Assembly: GCF_014898815.1 (NCBI RefSeq)
Contig: NW_026515505.1
Coordinates: forward strand, 620,001 to 684,000
Length of the DNA stretch: 64,000 nucleotides
Source: Panonychus citri
Lineage: Eukaryota; Arthropoda; Arachnida; Trombidiformes; Tetranychidae
Direction: 5' to 3'
Each line of letters opens with the position of its first letter. Positions within the stretch are counted from its first letter, which is position 1. The notes beneath the pieces are model-generated. The model did not search any database. It was not told the DNA's origin and worked only from the letters and a program-made list of their open reading frames with translations. Both the position numbers and the translations under genes were made by a program. Positions 25,201 to 34,487 of the stretch are shown here, in pieces.

Positions 25201-25818
25201 TACTGAAATCGATCGACCTTTCAAATGTGAACTGTGCAATTCCACTTTTACTCGACTTGGTAATTATACCAGACACAAAAAGATTCATTCTCTTCCCTCA
25301 AAAGTAAGTTTTTTTTCATTTAAAACAATAAAATCAAGATAAAAACTAACACTTTTCTCATGATTTCCTTTACCTTTCACTTTAACAGGAAGATCAACGA
25401 TTCCGATGCGATATTTGTGGTAAATCTTTTATCCAACGATGTGATCTTGCCCGACATTTACATATCCACCGAGGAACTGAGCCACATCGATGTTCCCAAT
25501 GTGGAAAGGGTTACATTAGACATAGTGATTTAGTGACACATCAACGATTCCATAACAAAGAGAAACCTTTCGCATGTCCCCATTGCTCCAAAGGATTTTG
25601 CCAAAGAGGTTAATTTTCAATCGAATCGATCTTCCTTTCAAATTAATACTAATCAAAAATTGTCTTTCTTTTTAACAGGAGACCTTAATCGTCATCTTCG
25701 TTCAATTCACTTACAACTCAAGCCAATTCTTTGTTCACATTGTCATAAAAAGTTCGCCAAAGAGGAAACACTTCTACGCCACATCAATTCCAATCACAGG
25801 GATACCGTGGTTACTTAG
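22217..25818 (+). CDS. large Ser/Asn-rich protein with five C-terminal C2H2 zinc fingers
   Basis: Three exons (22217-25303, 25389-25608, 25679-25818) give 1,148 residues. Residues 1 to about 990 are mostly disordered, with poly-Ser, poly-Asn, His7 and poly-Gln runs. Four psi-K-x-E motifs (IKLE twice, FKLE, VKEE) in the first half predict sumoylation. One ordered-looking island (LPLTPLDIKILPGGLLQFAA through the LREDGTSIILPL region, about residues 790-845) stands out. Five classical C2H2 fingers occupy about residues 1000-1145. They run from FKCELCNSTFTRLGNYTRHKKIH, which lies before the first splice junction, to CSHCHKKFAKEETLLRHINSNH. Linkers are partly TGEKP-like (RGTEPH, NKEKPF). It is probably a nuclear DNA-binding transcription factor. 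I do not recognise a specific orthologue. Three upstream ORFs precede it. Confidence 0.85.
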
Positions 25819-26510
25819 TTAACCATTTGATTCTTTAATTTTTCTTGCCTATTTTTCAATGTACTTAAATTTTCGTGCGACTCAAACATATCTTTTTTCC
25901 CTCCTCATCTTATCCTTTTTTGTTTTCTGTTCAATTACCAATTTTAATTAATTTTTCCTTATGATCTCTCTCTTTCTAATCAAATCGTAAATCCAATTGA
26001 CACTTTCCAAAGAATTGAATTGAAAACCAAATCACCAACCAAAAACCAAAAAGAAATGACTGAGTTTCTCATATTCTTATTCTCAATCTATTCACCTCAT
26101 CGACCCACTAATAACGATTCTCATTAATTAATTCTAATTCTAATCATTAATTATTATTCTTTGGTAATTTAATTCTCAAATATTGTTAAATATTTTGTTC
26201 TTTTAAATTTCTTCTCTCTCTCTCTCTCTCTCTCTTTCATACTCTTTTTGTCTAAATCTTTTTGTAGATTATCATAAGTTTTTTTTCAGGCTCTGTTTTT
26301 GCAATCAAACAATTAAACATTCCACAAACAATTAACATCTAATTGAGTGAAAAAAAATGATTGAGAAACAAAAAGACCAAAACTTAATTGGTTCAAATTA
26401 AGAAACCGCGTTTTTAATCAGCTGTTTGTCATCACATGTTCGAGTAAACAATCAAGAAAAACAATTTCTACTTCTAATCTTTTTTGTTTATTTCTCTCGT
26501 AATATTAAAC
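25819..26510. other. zinc-finger 3' flank and WRAP53 promoter
   Basis: AT-rich region with a short CT microsatellite (about 26215-26234). A small GC-richer patch (AACCGCG and CAGCTG, 26403-26426) lies about 90-110 bases upstream of the WRAP53 ATG and may belong to its promoter. No coding sequence is seen. Confidence 0.5.
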
Positions 26511-27814
26511 ATGGATGAAGATTTGTCACTTTCCTTTGATAATGTTAATTATACTCCAGTCCCTGGGTTTGATTTCGATTATGATAAACAATTAACTCTC
26601 CTTAAATCGGTTACCTCACCTTACCAATCGCCAACAAATTACCTGAAAGGATGCAAATGGTCACCGGATGGATCTTGTTTCTTAACCAATAGTGAAGATA
26701 AAATTTTGAGAATATTCAATTTACCTCATGATATTTATTCAACTCCATTGGATTTAATTGTTGGTGATGATCAACAACAGCAACAATCAGATATGTTACC
26801 AGTTCTTGAGATGAAAACAAGTGAATTGGTTTACGATTATAATTGGTTTCCATTAATGAATTCAATGGATCCTTCATCATGTTTTTTTCTGACCACTAGT
26901 AGAGATAATCCGATTCATCTTTGGGACGCTTATACCGGACAAATTGTCGCAGTTTATTCACCATACAATCATTTAGATGAACTTATTTCTGCTTATTCTG
27001 TTGCCTTCAGTCCTGATGGAGAAAAAATTTATGCCGGTTTTAAGAAAGGAATTCGGGTTTTTCATGTTCGTTCACCAGGTAAAGTTTGCGAGGAAAGATT
27101 GACCCATGGAGTGAAGGTGGACAACATGGGATAATCTCTTGTATCACCGTTAATCCGGTGAGACGTGACATCTATGCTGTTGGATCGTATTCCAAACAAA
27201 TTGGCCTTTACGAGGAGCCCACTGGTGATCCGATATGTATTTTAGAGGGCCAACGAGGAGGATTGACACATTTGACCTTTTCTCCTGATGGAACTAAATT
27301 GTTCAGTGGTGGGAGACGAGATGGTGAAATTTTATGCTGGGATATGAGGAAATTAAGCTCCATTTTATTTACTCTCAAGCGAACGGTAATAACCCACCAG
27401 CGGATTTATTTCGACATTTCTTCTAATGGTAATTGTCTTGTTTCGGGAGGTGATGATGGTCATGTTACTTTTTGGAATCTTGATGATAAAGATGAACAAT
27501 CAACCAATGGATTTCTTGATCCGGTTAAAAAATTCAAGGCTCATAATGAAAGTGTCAACGGAGTTTCACTTCATCCATCGCTTCCGCTTATGGTCACTTC
27601 TTCTGGTCAACGGAGATTACCCATTGCCACTGATTCAGATGATGAGGATCATCATTTTATTTCAAAACCAGTTGATAATTGTGATAATTCAATCAAAATC
27701 TGGATGATTCCAATCATCAGAAATGAGGAGGAAATTCATCATCAGAATCCCGATTCCATCTCAGAAGAAACAACCAATCAACTTGGCACAATTGAACCAA
27801 ATTTATCAGGGTGA
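26511..27814 (+). CDS. WRAP53: WRAP53/TCAB1, telomerase and scaRNA Cajal-body WD40 protein (frame break)
   Basis: WD40 protein matching WRAP53 along its length. The N-terminal blade has LKGCKWSPDGSCFLTNSEDK; later blades contain SAYSVAFSPDGEKIYAGF, GGLTHLTFSPDGTKLFSGGRRDGEILCWD and NGVSLHPSLPLMVTSSGQRR. The orthologue binds CAB-box scaRNAs and telomerase RNA and sends them to Cajal bodies. The start is the ATG at 26511 (an upstream in-frame TTG was rejected). Odd: the first frame, containing the conserved PGKVCEERLTH, runs into a stop. Homology continues at GGQHGIISCI in the -1 frame, with the switch at about 27111-27118. With one added base the product is 434 residues. Removing 38 bases as an intron (27079-27116) would also restore frame, but it would drop a conserved segment and be shorter than any other intron here. 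A genuine mutation or an assembly error remains possible. Confidence 0.85.
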
Positions 27815-27888
27815 TACTAAAGAGCCAAAGTTTTTAAACATTTTTTCACAATCAAATCTTTTTACTTAAATCATTAAAAAAACGTTCA
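27768..27888 (+). repeat. direct repeat copy 1: WRAP53 3' end
   Basis: The last codons, stop and early 3'UTR of WRAP53. This stretch is repeated at 29186-29307 with about four substitutions and one extra A. Because it includes functional coding sequence it is the likely source copy. Confidence 0.95.
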
Positions 27889-28120
27889 TAAGTGACTTTT
27901 GATTACAGAAGAGAAAAAGAAAAAAGAAAAGAATTGTAAAAATTTCCAACAAAATTAAGATGTCAGGAAGGAATTGACAGGAGATTTCAGATCACAATGA
28001 GACAATTTAATTACCTGACGATGAAGTTATTTTCGCGCGATAAAAATTGATCAATTGTTGATTGACGAGTTGCCGGGATGGTTTGAGGTTAATTCCATTG
28101 CTTTACATTGTCAATTTTGA

Positions 28121-28869
28121 CTAGGTCTTGATCAATTGTTGGTTAATCTGAGCCAAACTGTTGAAAAATGAGAAAAAGAATCAAGTTTTTTAGCTGATTA
28201 AGTTGACCAGTTATTTTTTTCTGTGTGTGGCTACTTACTTGTGTGAGACATTGATTCTCATCTTTCTCATCTCTGAGAAGTCCATTCTTACTTACTTCAG
28301 GAAAATTTTTCGCTTGAGGAATGAAATTTTACTGTTCATATATTGTCGAGTTTTCTTTTCATACTCATCGACATCCAAATCGTCGCTCCAATCAACGTAA
28401 GTAAGACTGTGTAAAGGAACAACACAAATAGGTAAGTTAGAATTGGAAAATTAGTCAAGTTATGAAATGAGAAATTTACTCTTCATCTTTTATTCCAACA
28501 TCATGAGAATCTGGCATTAAATATTCACTTTGATCACTTTGGTGAGACTCATGAGGTTCCTTTTCAAATCCTTGAACAGCATTTGAGTTGATTCGGGAAT
28601 ATGCTTGGTGATGTTCATTTTTGAGAACTTTCGTTTACATATCTTACAATTATCTCGGTTGCCTAATGTGGAGAAAAACAAAAGAGAAGAAAAAAATTGC
28701 AGAAAACAATTAATTCGGCTAAATTAAATGAACTAAAATTAAGACGGAAAAAGTGACACTTACCATAAGGAAGACAATCTGAACAATAAACATGGCCGCA
28801 GCTCGTTAATGAAAACATTCTGTCCTCATTGAAGAAACTGTAACAACCATTACAAAAGATTCGGTACAT
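28121..28869 (-). CDS. small RING-finger protein, RNF212/Zip3/Vilya-like (frame break)
   Basis: Minus-strand exons 28869-28764, 28662-28480, 28406-28296 and 28157-28121 would give about 145 residues. The N-terminal RING reads FCNGCYSFF, then FSLTSCGHVYCSDCL, then NCKICKRKF, with the cysteine/histidine spacing of the Zip3/RNF212 family. Those proteins are SUMO/ubiquitin-ligase-like factors on meiotic chromosomes that designate crossovers. After the RING, KMNITKHIPESTQMLF aligns well with RNF212 (LLSKH...IQAFF). The C-terminal exons encode an acidic stretch and a short coil. Odd: in exon 2 the RING frame stops at 28513, whereas the frame that splices onward is -1 relative to it. The switch could be anywhere in 28513-28622; one added A at 28563-28566 is the neatest repair. 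It may be a pseudogene, a sequence error, or an unusual gene. Last-exon choice is uncertain. Confidence 0.55.
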
Positions 28870-29365
28870 TGTTGAAAATCAAAAATCAACAATTTGACTA
28901 ATTAAAGGTGCATAATTGATGATAGAAAAAAATCAAATTATTCCAATTAAATTACTGTCAAAAAGCTATTGGCGGTAAAGCTTTTTATCGCACTCCCGAT
29001 GATGGAATTAAATATCTCAGGTAATTTAATTATGTATGATGTAATTAGTAATGTCCATCAGCTCGACATTTTCAATTTTCAGCTAAATTTTTCAGTCTCA
29101 GGTTCGATTTGATTGTCTCAGGCCCTCCGGGCATTTCTCAGGCCATGATGACCCATAATAGTGAAAACCTAACCTAATCTAATTTAAACAGCCAATAAAA
29201 TTGGCACAATTGAACCAAATTTATCAGGGTGATACTAAAGAGCCAAAGTTTTTAAACATTTTTTCACAATCAAATCTTTTTACTAAAATCATTAAAAAAA
29301 ACGTTCAACAAAATGATAGGGAAACAAAAATCCAAAAGCAAATCATTAACAATCATCTTCGGTAA
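28870..29365. other. spacer with unexplained GC-richer island
   Basis: Contains the promoter side of the RING gene. A coding-like patch lies at 28970-29021 (GGTAAAGCTTTTTATCGCAC...), ending in a donor-like CAG|GTAATT. A TCTCAGG word is repeated three times at about 29096-29145. The second copy of the WRAP53 3' end is at 29186-29307. Nothing is confidently assigned as a gene. Confidence 0.4.
29186..29307 (+). repeat. direct repeat copy 2 of the WRAP53 3' end
   Basis: 122 bases about 96% identical to 27768-27888, in the same orientation and 1,418 bases downstream, on the far side of the RING gene and next to the BORCS7 stop. It has no reading-frame function here, so it is the derived copy. Confidence 0.95.
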
Positions 29366-29774
29366 TCAAAGGATCTTCACATCAACTGGCTGGAGCATTA
29401 ATTTATTGATATTCACAAGTTTATCAATATGCTAAAAAGTAAATAAAATAATAAAAACAAATAAGATTAAAATAAAATCAAAATGAGAAGCAAAATGTAC
29501 TCACCAATTCAGTATTTTCAATAGCATGTTCTTGATTAACAAAGGCCTTAGTGCACTGAGATAATTGCTAACCATAAAACAAGAGAAACAAATTATAAAC
29601 CATTCGCAATCATCTAATTGTAAACGATTAATAAATTCTTACCTCAGATGTTTTAGATCCTCTGACAATCTGACGAACCAAAGATCCCCAATTGTTTATA
29701 TTTCCATTAAGCCTCTCAATTAGTCTTCTCTTAGTCTCAGCAAAAAGAGCTCGAGTATCAGCAGCAGATCCCAT
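29366..29774 (-). CDS. BORCS7: BORCS7, subunit of the BLOC-1-related lysosome-positioning complex
   Basis: A small three-exon gene below usual ORF-length limits: 29774-29643, 29567-29505 and 29431-29366, all phase 0, 86 residues. The segment LVRQIVRGSKTSEQLSQCTK, continuing to NQEHAIENTE, aligns with human BORCS7 (LTKQVLKGSRSSELLGQAAR... LQEDAILHSE). BORC sits on the cytosolic face of lysosomes and recruits ARL8 for kinesin-driven outward transport. Human BORCS7 has 106 residues; this one is shorter at the C-terminus. It stands head-to-head with UBE2J2 and convergent with WRAP53/RING-side sequence. The assignment rests on remembered sequence and is good but not absolute. Confidence 0.78.
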
Positions 29775-30537
29775 GATCTTTGAGCGAAGAACAACAAAAA
29801 ACAGATGAGATTATAAAAAAGAATAGAAAATTATCAAAAGAGAATTTAAATCAATTCTAAAACAAAGATGACAATTTAAAATCTTCTTCCAGCTGATGCA
29901 ATGAACTTCATTCAAATGGAAAAGCGGTTCATTCAATTAACTTCATTTTCCTCGGAATTTGCTTAACCGTTTCAAAAGAACCGCGATTAGAATTGAGACA
30001 AACCTTCATTTTCTCAGAAAATTTTTCTTCTTTCACAATCACAACATTAATTTCAATTCTATTTACATTTTGTCAAATTAATTCTTTCAAATTAAACTAA
30101 TTCAATTTTTCTCTCGTGATAATTACAATTAATTCTTATTGTTCTTCTTCTTCTTCTTCTCCTTTATCATCGTTTATTTTGGTGTTCAACTTTCGGCAAT
30201 ATTTGATTCGAGTGTATGTTTACACTTTTACCTTGGAAATTTAAATTAATTGAAAACCTTTTATCCTCTTTACTATAATTTTGTTTCAATCTTTTTCTCT
30301 TTCTATCTAAATTTTTTTTTTCTATTCTCTTTTGTTTCTCTCTCTCTCTCTCCCTTCTCCTGTTTAGACTTATGTAATTTGTTTCATTTTGTTTTTCTGT
30401 GGAACATTTTGATTGGAGAAATTTGCTCATTTCTTATTTTGTAACGTTTTCATTTGGTTGTATTTGATTTTGTTTTTCTTCTCACTCTCTCCCTCATATT
30501 ATCTTCATCTGGTCAAAAATAGTGAAATATCTTCAAC
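29775..30537. promoter_or_regulatory. divergent promoter region BORCS7/UBE2J2
   Basis: 763 bases between head-to-head ATGs. It contains pyrimidine-rich tracts, a small GC-richer patch (AAAGAACCGCGATTAG near 29975) and the probable leader of UBE2J2. Open frames on both strands here are low-complexity. No TATA box is evident. Confidence 0.45.
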
Positions 30538-31275
30538 ATGAGTGGATCAAGTATAAAAAATCGTTCAATCACATCAACCCAACGATTGAAAAGAGATTAT
30601 CTTAAAATATTGAAAGATCCTGTTCCTTATGTTTCTGCTCATCCACTTCCAGATAATATATTAGAATGGAATTACGTTATTCGTGGACCTGAAGGTTCAC
30701 CTTATGAAGGTGGAATCTACCATGGTAAACTACGATTTCCAGCTGATTTTCCATTTAAACCACCGACCATTTTAATGTTAACTCCAAGTGGACGTTTCAA
30801 GTGTAATACACGATTATGTTTATCTATCTCAGACTATCACCCAAATACCTGGAATCCAACTTGGAGTGCATCAACTATATTAACTGGTCTATTGAGCTTT
30901 ATGTTAGAAAAAAATCCAACCATGGGCTCAATTGATACACCTGATTGGAAGAAAAGGAGCTACGCTCGTGAAAGCTGGTCATTTAATTTGAATAACAACG
31001 AATTTTGCCAATTATTTCCAGAACTTGCTTCCGAAGCTCGTGAACGAATTCAAAAGGAGCAACAATCTGCTGATGGTTTATCATCAGTTTCCGAAAGAGT
31101 TGCTGGTTTAAGAAATTCAATTGGATCAACTGCTGCAGGATTAAGAGCTGAAAATGGCTCCCTTACCGGTGCCTTGACGAATATCGGTGTTGTAATAGGT
31201 TTCATTGCGTTCGTTTATACCGCTAGATATGTTTTAAGAGCTTTAAGTGCAGCTGATCACGATCCGTCCTCCTAA
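30538..31275 (+). CDS. UBE2J2: UBE2J2/Ubc6, tail-anchored ER ubiquitin-conjugating enzyme
   Basis: Single-exon ORF of 245 residues. The UBC domain spans about residues 14-165 with the Ubc6-type active site TRLCLSISDYHPNTWNP, catalytic C94. Other conserved blocks are QRLKRDYLKILKDPVPY and GRFKCNTRLC. A hydrophobic tail anchor (IGVVIGFIAFVYTARYVL, about 219-236) places it in the ER membrane with a short lumenal tail. The enzyme works in ER-associated degradation and ubiquitinates misfolded or membrane proteins, including at Ser/Thr in mammals. Length matches human UBE2J2 (259). J2 rather than J1 is chosen because of the short linker and the N-terminal match. Confidence 0.96.
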   Translation: MSGSSIKNRSITSTQRLKRDYLKILKDPVPYVSAHPLPDNILEWNYVIRGPEGSPYEGGIYHGKLRFPADFPFKPPTILMLTPSGRFKCNTRLCLSISDYHPNTWNPTWSASTILTGLLSFMLEKNPTMGSIDTPDWKKRSYARESWSFNLNNNEFCQLFPELASEARERIQKEQQSADGLSSVSERVAGLRNSIGSTAAGLRAENGSLTGALTNIGVVIGFIAFVYTARYVLRALSAADHDPSS

Positions 31276-31722
31276 TTGTTGTTATCACATTTCAGAGATC
31301 ATTATAATTCCAACTTCAGTTGCATCATTTTCCTCTCTCACTCTCTTATCATTTAAATTTCTTTCTTGTTGTTTTGCTTTTCTCTCTTTCTCTCTTCTTC
31401 CTCTTTTACCAGTGTCATGTTTCCTCTTGTTTCTCCCTCTCTCTCTCTCTGTCTCTTTTGTTCATCTCATCATCAATTCAGTTGTTTCCTCTTTATCTAA
31501 ATTGTTAAATCAATTCACAATCCAAGAAATATTCACAGTATATAATTTTAAAAGAAAACTGTCAAAATAAAGTCATATACCTTTCAAAAATGATCTTAAC
31601 CATGATTATCCACAATCGATACTCTCAATAATTCACATCATAAATGCAAAACCTCAAATCCTCCAACTAATTAGCTAATCAAAATTGAGCTCAAAAATTT
31701 AATTAAATTTCAAATTTCCATG
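31276..31722. terminator. UBE2J2 3'UTR with poly(A) signal
   Basis: A pyrimidine-rich 3'UTR (CT tracts at 31325-31455) followed by AATAAA at 31566-31571, 291 bases after the stop. No coding sequence. Confidence 0.6.
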
Positions 31723-31736
31723 GTAACCATGGCAAC
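31723..31736. promoter_or_regulatory. RFX-type X-box in the FASTK-domain gene promoter
   Basis: GTAACCATGGCAAC fits the RFX half-site arrangement GTNRCC-AT-GGYAAC without mismatch. It lies 126 bases upstream of the ATG and seven bases from a CTCF-like motif. Confidence 0.5.
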
Positions 31737-31742
31737 GAGCAT

Positions 31743-31753
31743 CGCGCCCTCTG
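31743..31753 (-). promoter_or_regulatory. CTCF-like motif (insect core type)
   Basis: On the minus strand CAGAGGGCGCG contains the AGAGGGCGC core known for fly CTCF. It is adjacent to the X-box, about 110 bases upstream of the FASTK-domain ATG. Confidence 0.4.
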
Positions 31754-31861
31754 TAAACAAGTTAAATCTAAAAACATGTTGACATAAACATGAGACTGAA
31801 TCTTTGAATAGATTTTTGTTTTCTTTTATAAATTGTGATCAAGATTTAATTGAGTATCCAA

Positions 31862-34055
31862 ATGTTGTCTTCTCGTTTATCAGGAAGATTCTTCTCTTCA
31901 TCTAGCCGGTGTTTCTCTAGATTATCTTTATCTTCCACTGACAATAGGCTCAGTCGCCGATTCCCCAAGAAAATTGAACCTCCAGAAGAATCTCTTGGCT
32001 TGGATCCAATGACCGTTGAAATTCAACATCTTTGGACATTACGAAAATATTATTCTGATGGTGATGTAAAAAATTCTTTACTCAATGATAATTCATTTAG
32101 AGGAACATGTTCTCTGATAATGAAAAAATTACGCTACATTAGACCGGAACAAGTTCGTTCACTTGCTCACTTGGTTCTTGGAATTAACCTTCCAACAAAC
32201 ATCGGGATCACCAAAGGAGCTCTTCAAATGTTACGAGTCCATCTTAATGAATATGATTCTATACAATTATCAGAAATCTATTTCCTGTTAAGTCAAAATC
32301 CAATGGTTGAACGTGATCCGGAAGATGAAAGAGAACCAATAGATCCAACGTTGAAAGCACTTCTATCGGCGATACCTGAAGCATTAGCGATCAAAATTCT
32401 TGGAAAAAAGTTGACCACTAGACCAGATCATCTTTTACTTATTCTTAAAGCATCTACTCATGGATCTATTGACCTGAAAGCGGTCAGTTTTCTGCTTCAA
32501 GTTATCGCTTCCAAGTTGAGATTCATGAATTCTGCCCACTTGAACAATTTAGTTGGTCTTTTATCTCATAGTTACATTGAGGAAAATTTAGATTCAATTG
32601 GTCGCCCGTTAATCAACAAGATTCTTAATCATTGTTTCACTCAAATAGTTGGCTCATTAAGCAGTTACAACTTTGAGATTGATTATTATTTTGACGAAAC
32701 ATTGAAATCGTTAAGCACAACAAGTGATCCAATTTATTTTAATCGTAAATATTGTGATACAATTTACAGTATTTACGAGAAATCAGATTCATTTGAAAAC
32801 TTTGGTGCTTTTGATTATTTCCTCGCTTTCACCATGAAATACGATCATTATTCATCAAATGCATTGGAAAAAGTTTCATCACTAATTGTTAACAATTCTC
32901 GTTCCTTCCTCTGGGATGTACCGTTATCATCGGCAAATATAATCCAAATTCTGGGCCATTTAAATTGGAGACCAACAAATGTCAACTGGAAAGATTTATT
33001 TCCAATTCTATTGGAAGAAATTAAACTCCATGGAAGTCACTTTTATTCACCAATGTCAACACTAATTAGTTTCTTAATTCTCAAAGAACACGAAGCATTT
33101 GAACATTTAATCGAAACCCAACCTAATCTAATAGAAGACAATTTAAAATTCTCTTCACTGGAAAAGAGTTACAATAATCTCTTAACATTAAACATCGGAA
33201 TTTCTTGTGAGGCGAACGATTTAACTTCCTCAACAATTAAATCATCTCTTTCATCAATCTTACCACAGGCAATTAATCATTTAAATTCAATCCACAAGCC
33301 TAACCAATTCCAAGAATCATTATCATCGTTTCTTAGATTAACTTTTGGTGGTAAACAAAAAGTCATTACTAATGTTTGGACTTCAAATGGACATTTTATC
33401 AACAATCTACTAATGGTTAACAAAGATGGTAAACTAATCGACTTAGATAATTATGATAATGAAGATCAGAATGGAATTAAATTGCTAGATGATTGTTATA
33501 AATTCAATTCTGAAAATACATTGTAAGTGCTTTTCGCTTTTACCTTATCCTTGTTTCCAACTTTTTCCTTTCAATTCTAACGTTTCGACGATCGCTTTCA
33601 ATTAGCGTCACCGAATCATTTAGAACTTCCTTCTGACCATTGGTCATCGCTTCCCGAATTTCCTATCATAGACTATGATGATTTCCCAGTTGATTAAATT
33701 TCATTTTTCTTTCAACAGAATCGCGGTGATACCGTTAACAGATAATGAATTTAATTCTAAGCCCTACAAGTTGAAAGGTCAATTCGATCTTAGATTACGA
33801 ACATTGGAAGATTTTTATCGAATTAAAATAATGAAAGTAAGTATCAATTCGTAAATAGTTCATTAATCATCATCATCATTAATTGTTGATTAATATGAAA
33901 TCTAATTGATTTTAACCGTCTTTTCTCAGGTTCATTTGGATACATGGGAATGTTTAGCTGACCGAGAGAAATGTCCATTCTTATTACGAGAATTAAGTGA
34001 AACAGTTGGTCGACAATTAGATAAAGAGATAATAGATAAAGTTAATTGTTATTAA
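31862..34055 (+). CDS. FASTK/RAP-domain mitochondrial RNA-processing protein
   Basis: Exons 31862-33522, 33719-33836 and 33930-34055 give 634 residues. The start at 31862 yields an Arg/Ser-rich, acid-free N-terminus (MLSSRLSGRFFSSSSRCFSR), a typical mitochondrial targeting signal. The middle is helical, like the FAST-kinase-like repeats. The C-terminus, split over exons 2 and 3, looks like a RAP domain: VIPLTDNEF, the YKLKGQFDLRLRTLEDFYRIKI block and then WECL. FASTK family proteins (FASTK, FASTKD1-5) bind and process mitochondrial transcripts. Length is near TBRG4/FASTKD4 (631), but I cannot fix the subfamily. The promoter holds an X-box and a CTCF-like site. Confidence 0.8.
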
Positions 34056-34487
34056 TTTCTTGTAATCAATTATTTTTTCTTTCAACAATTAACTTGCTTA
34101 TTCTTGACCAAAGTTTATCATGTAGATAAATTCATAACCCAAAATAACATGTATTCATCACAATTCAATCTCAATTGTTACATGAAAAATTTGTAACAAT
34201 ATTAGATAATCATAAATTAAAACAGTAATTGTCTCCAATCAATATCATTTTTTTTGTTAACAATCAACTTCTCCGACAATCAAGATCTGCAAGAACAATT
34301 TAACTCAAAATTGTCACAAGAAAAAGACAATAGATCATAAGAAACAGAACAATTTAAACCAAATCGTAAATCATTGTTGTCACAATCAAATAATCAGCAA
34401 TTAACTTCAATCAAACAGATAAATAGTGAGTTGAACTTGTAAAGGAATCAACTAGTTAATAAACAGTTGAACAAAAAACTAATTAAC
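34056..34487. other. intergenic, nothing recognised
   Basis: AT-rich spacer of about 430 bases between tandem genes. It holds only CAATTAAC-type words and no clear poly(A) or TATA element. Confidence 0.5.

Noticed and set aside
27079..27116. 38-base intron in WRAP53
   Set aside because: Restores frame, but removes a segment conserved with vertebrate WRAP53 and is shorter than all other introns here (minimum about 58). Kept only as an alternative.
28239..28330. Second frame break in the RING gene (A4 run at 28327-28330)
   Set aside because: Unneeded: a strong donor at 28295 (GAA|GTAAGTAAG) spliced to the acceptor before 28157 gives a sensible coil-like end without any indel.
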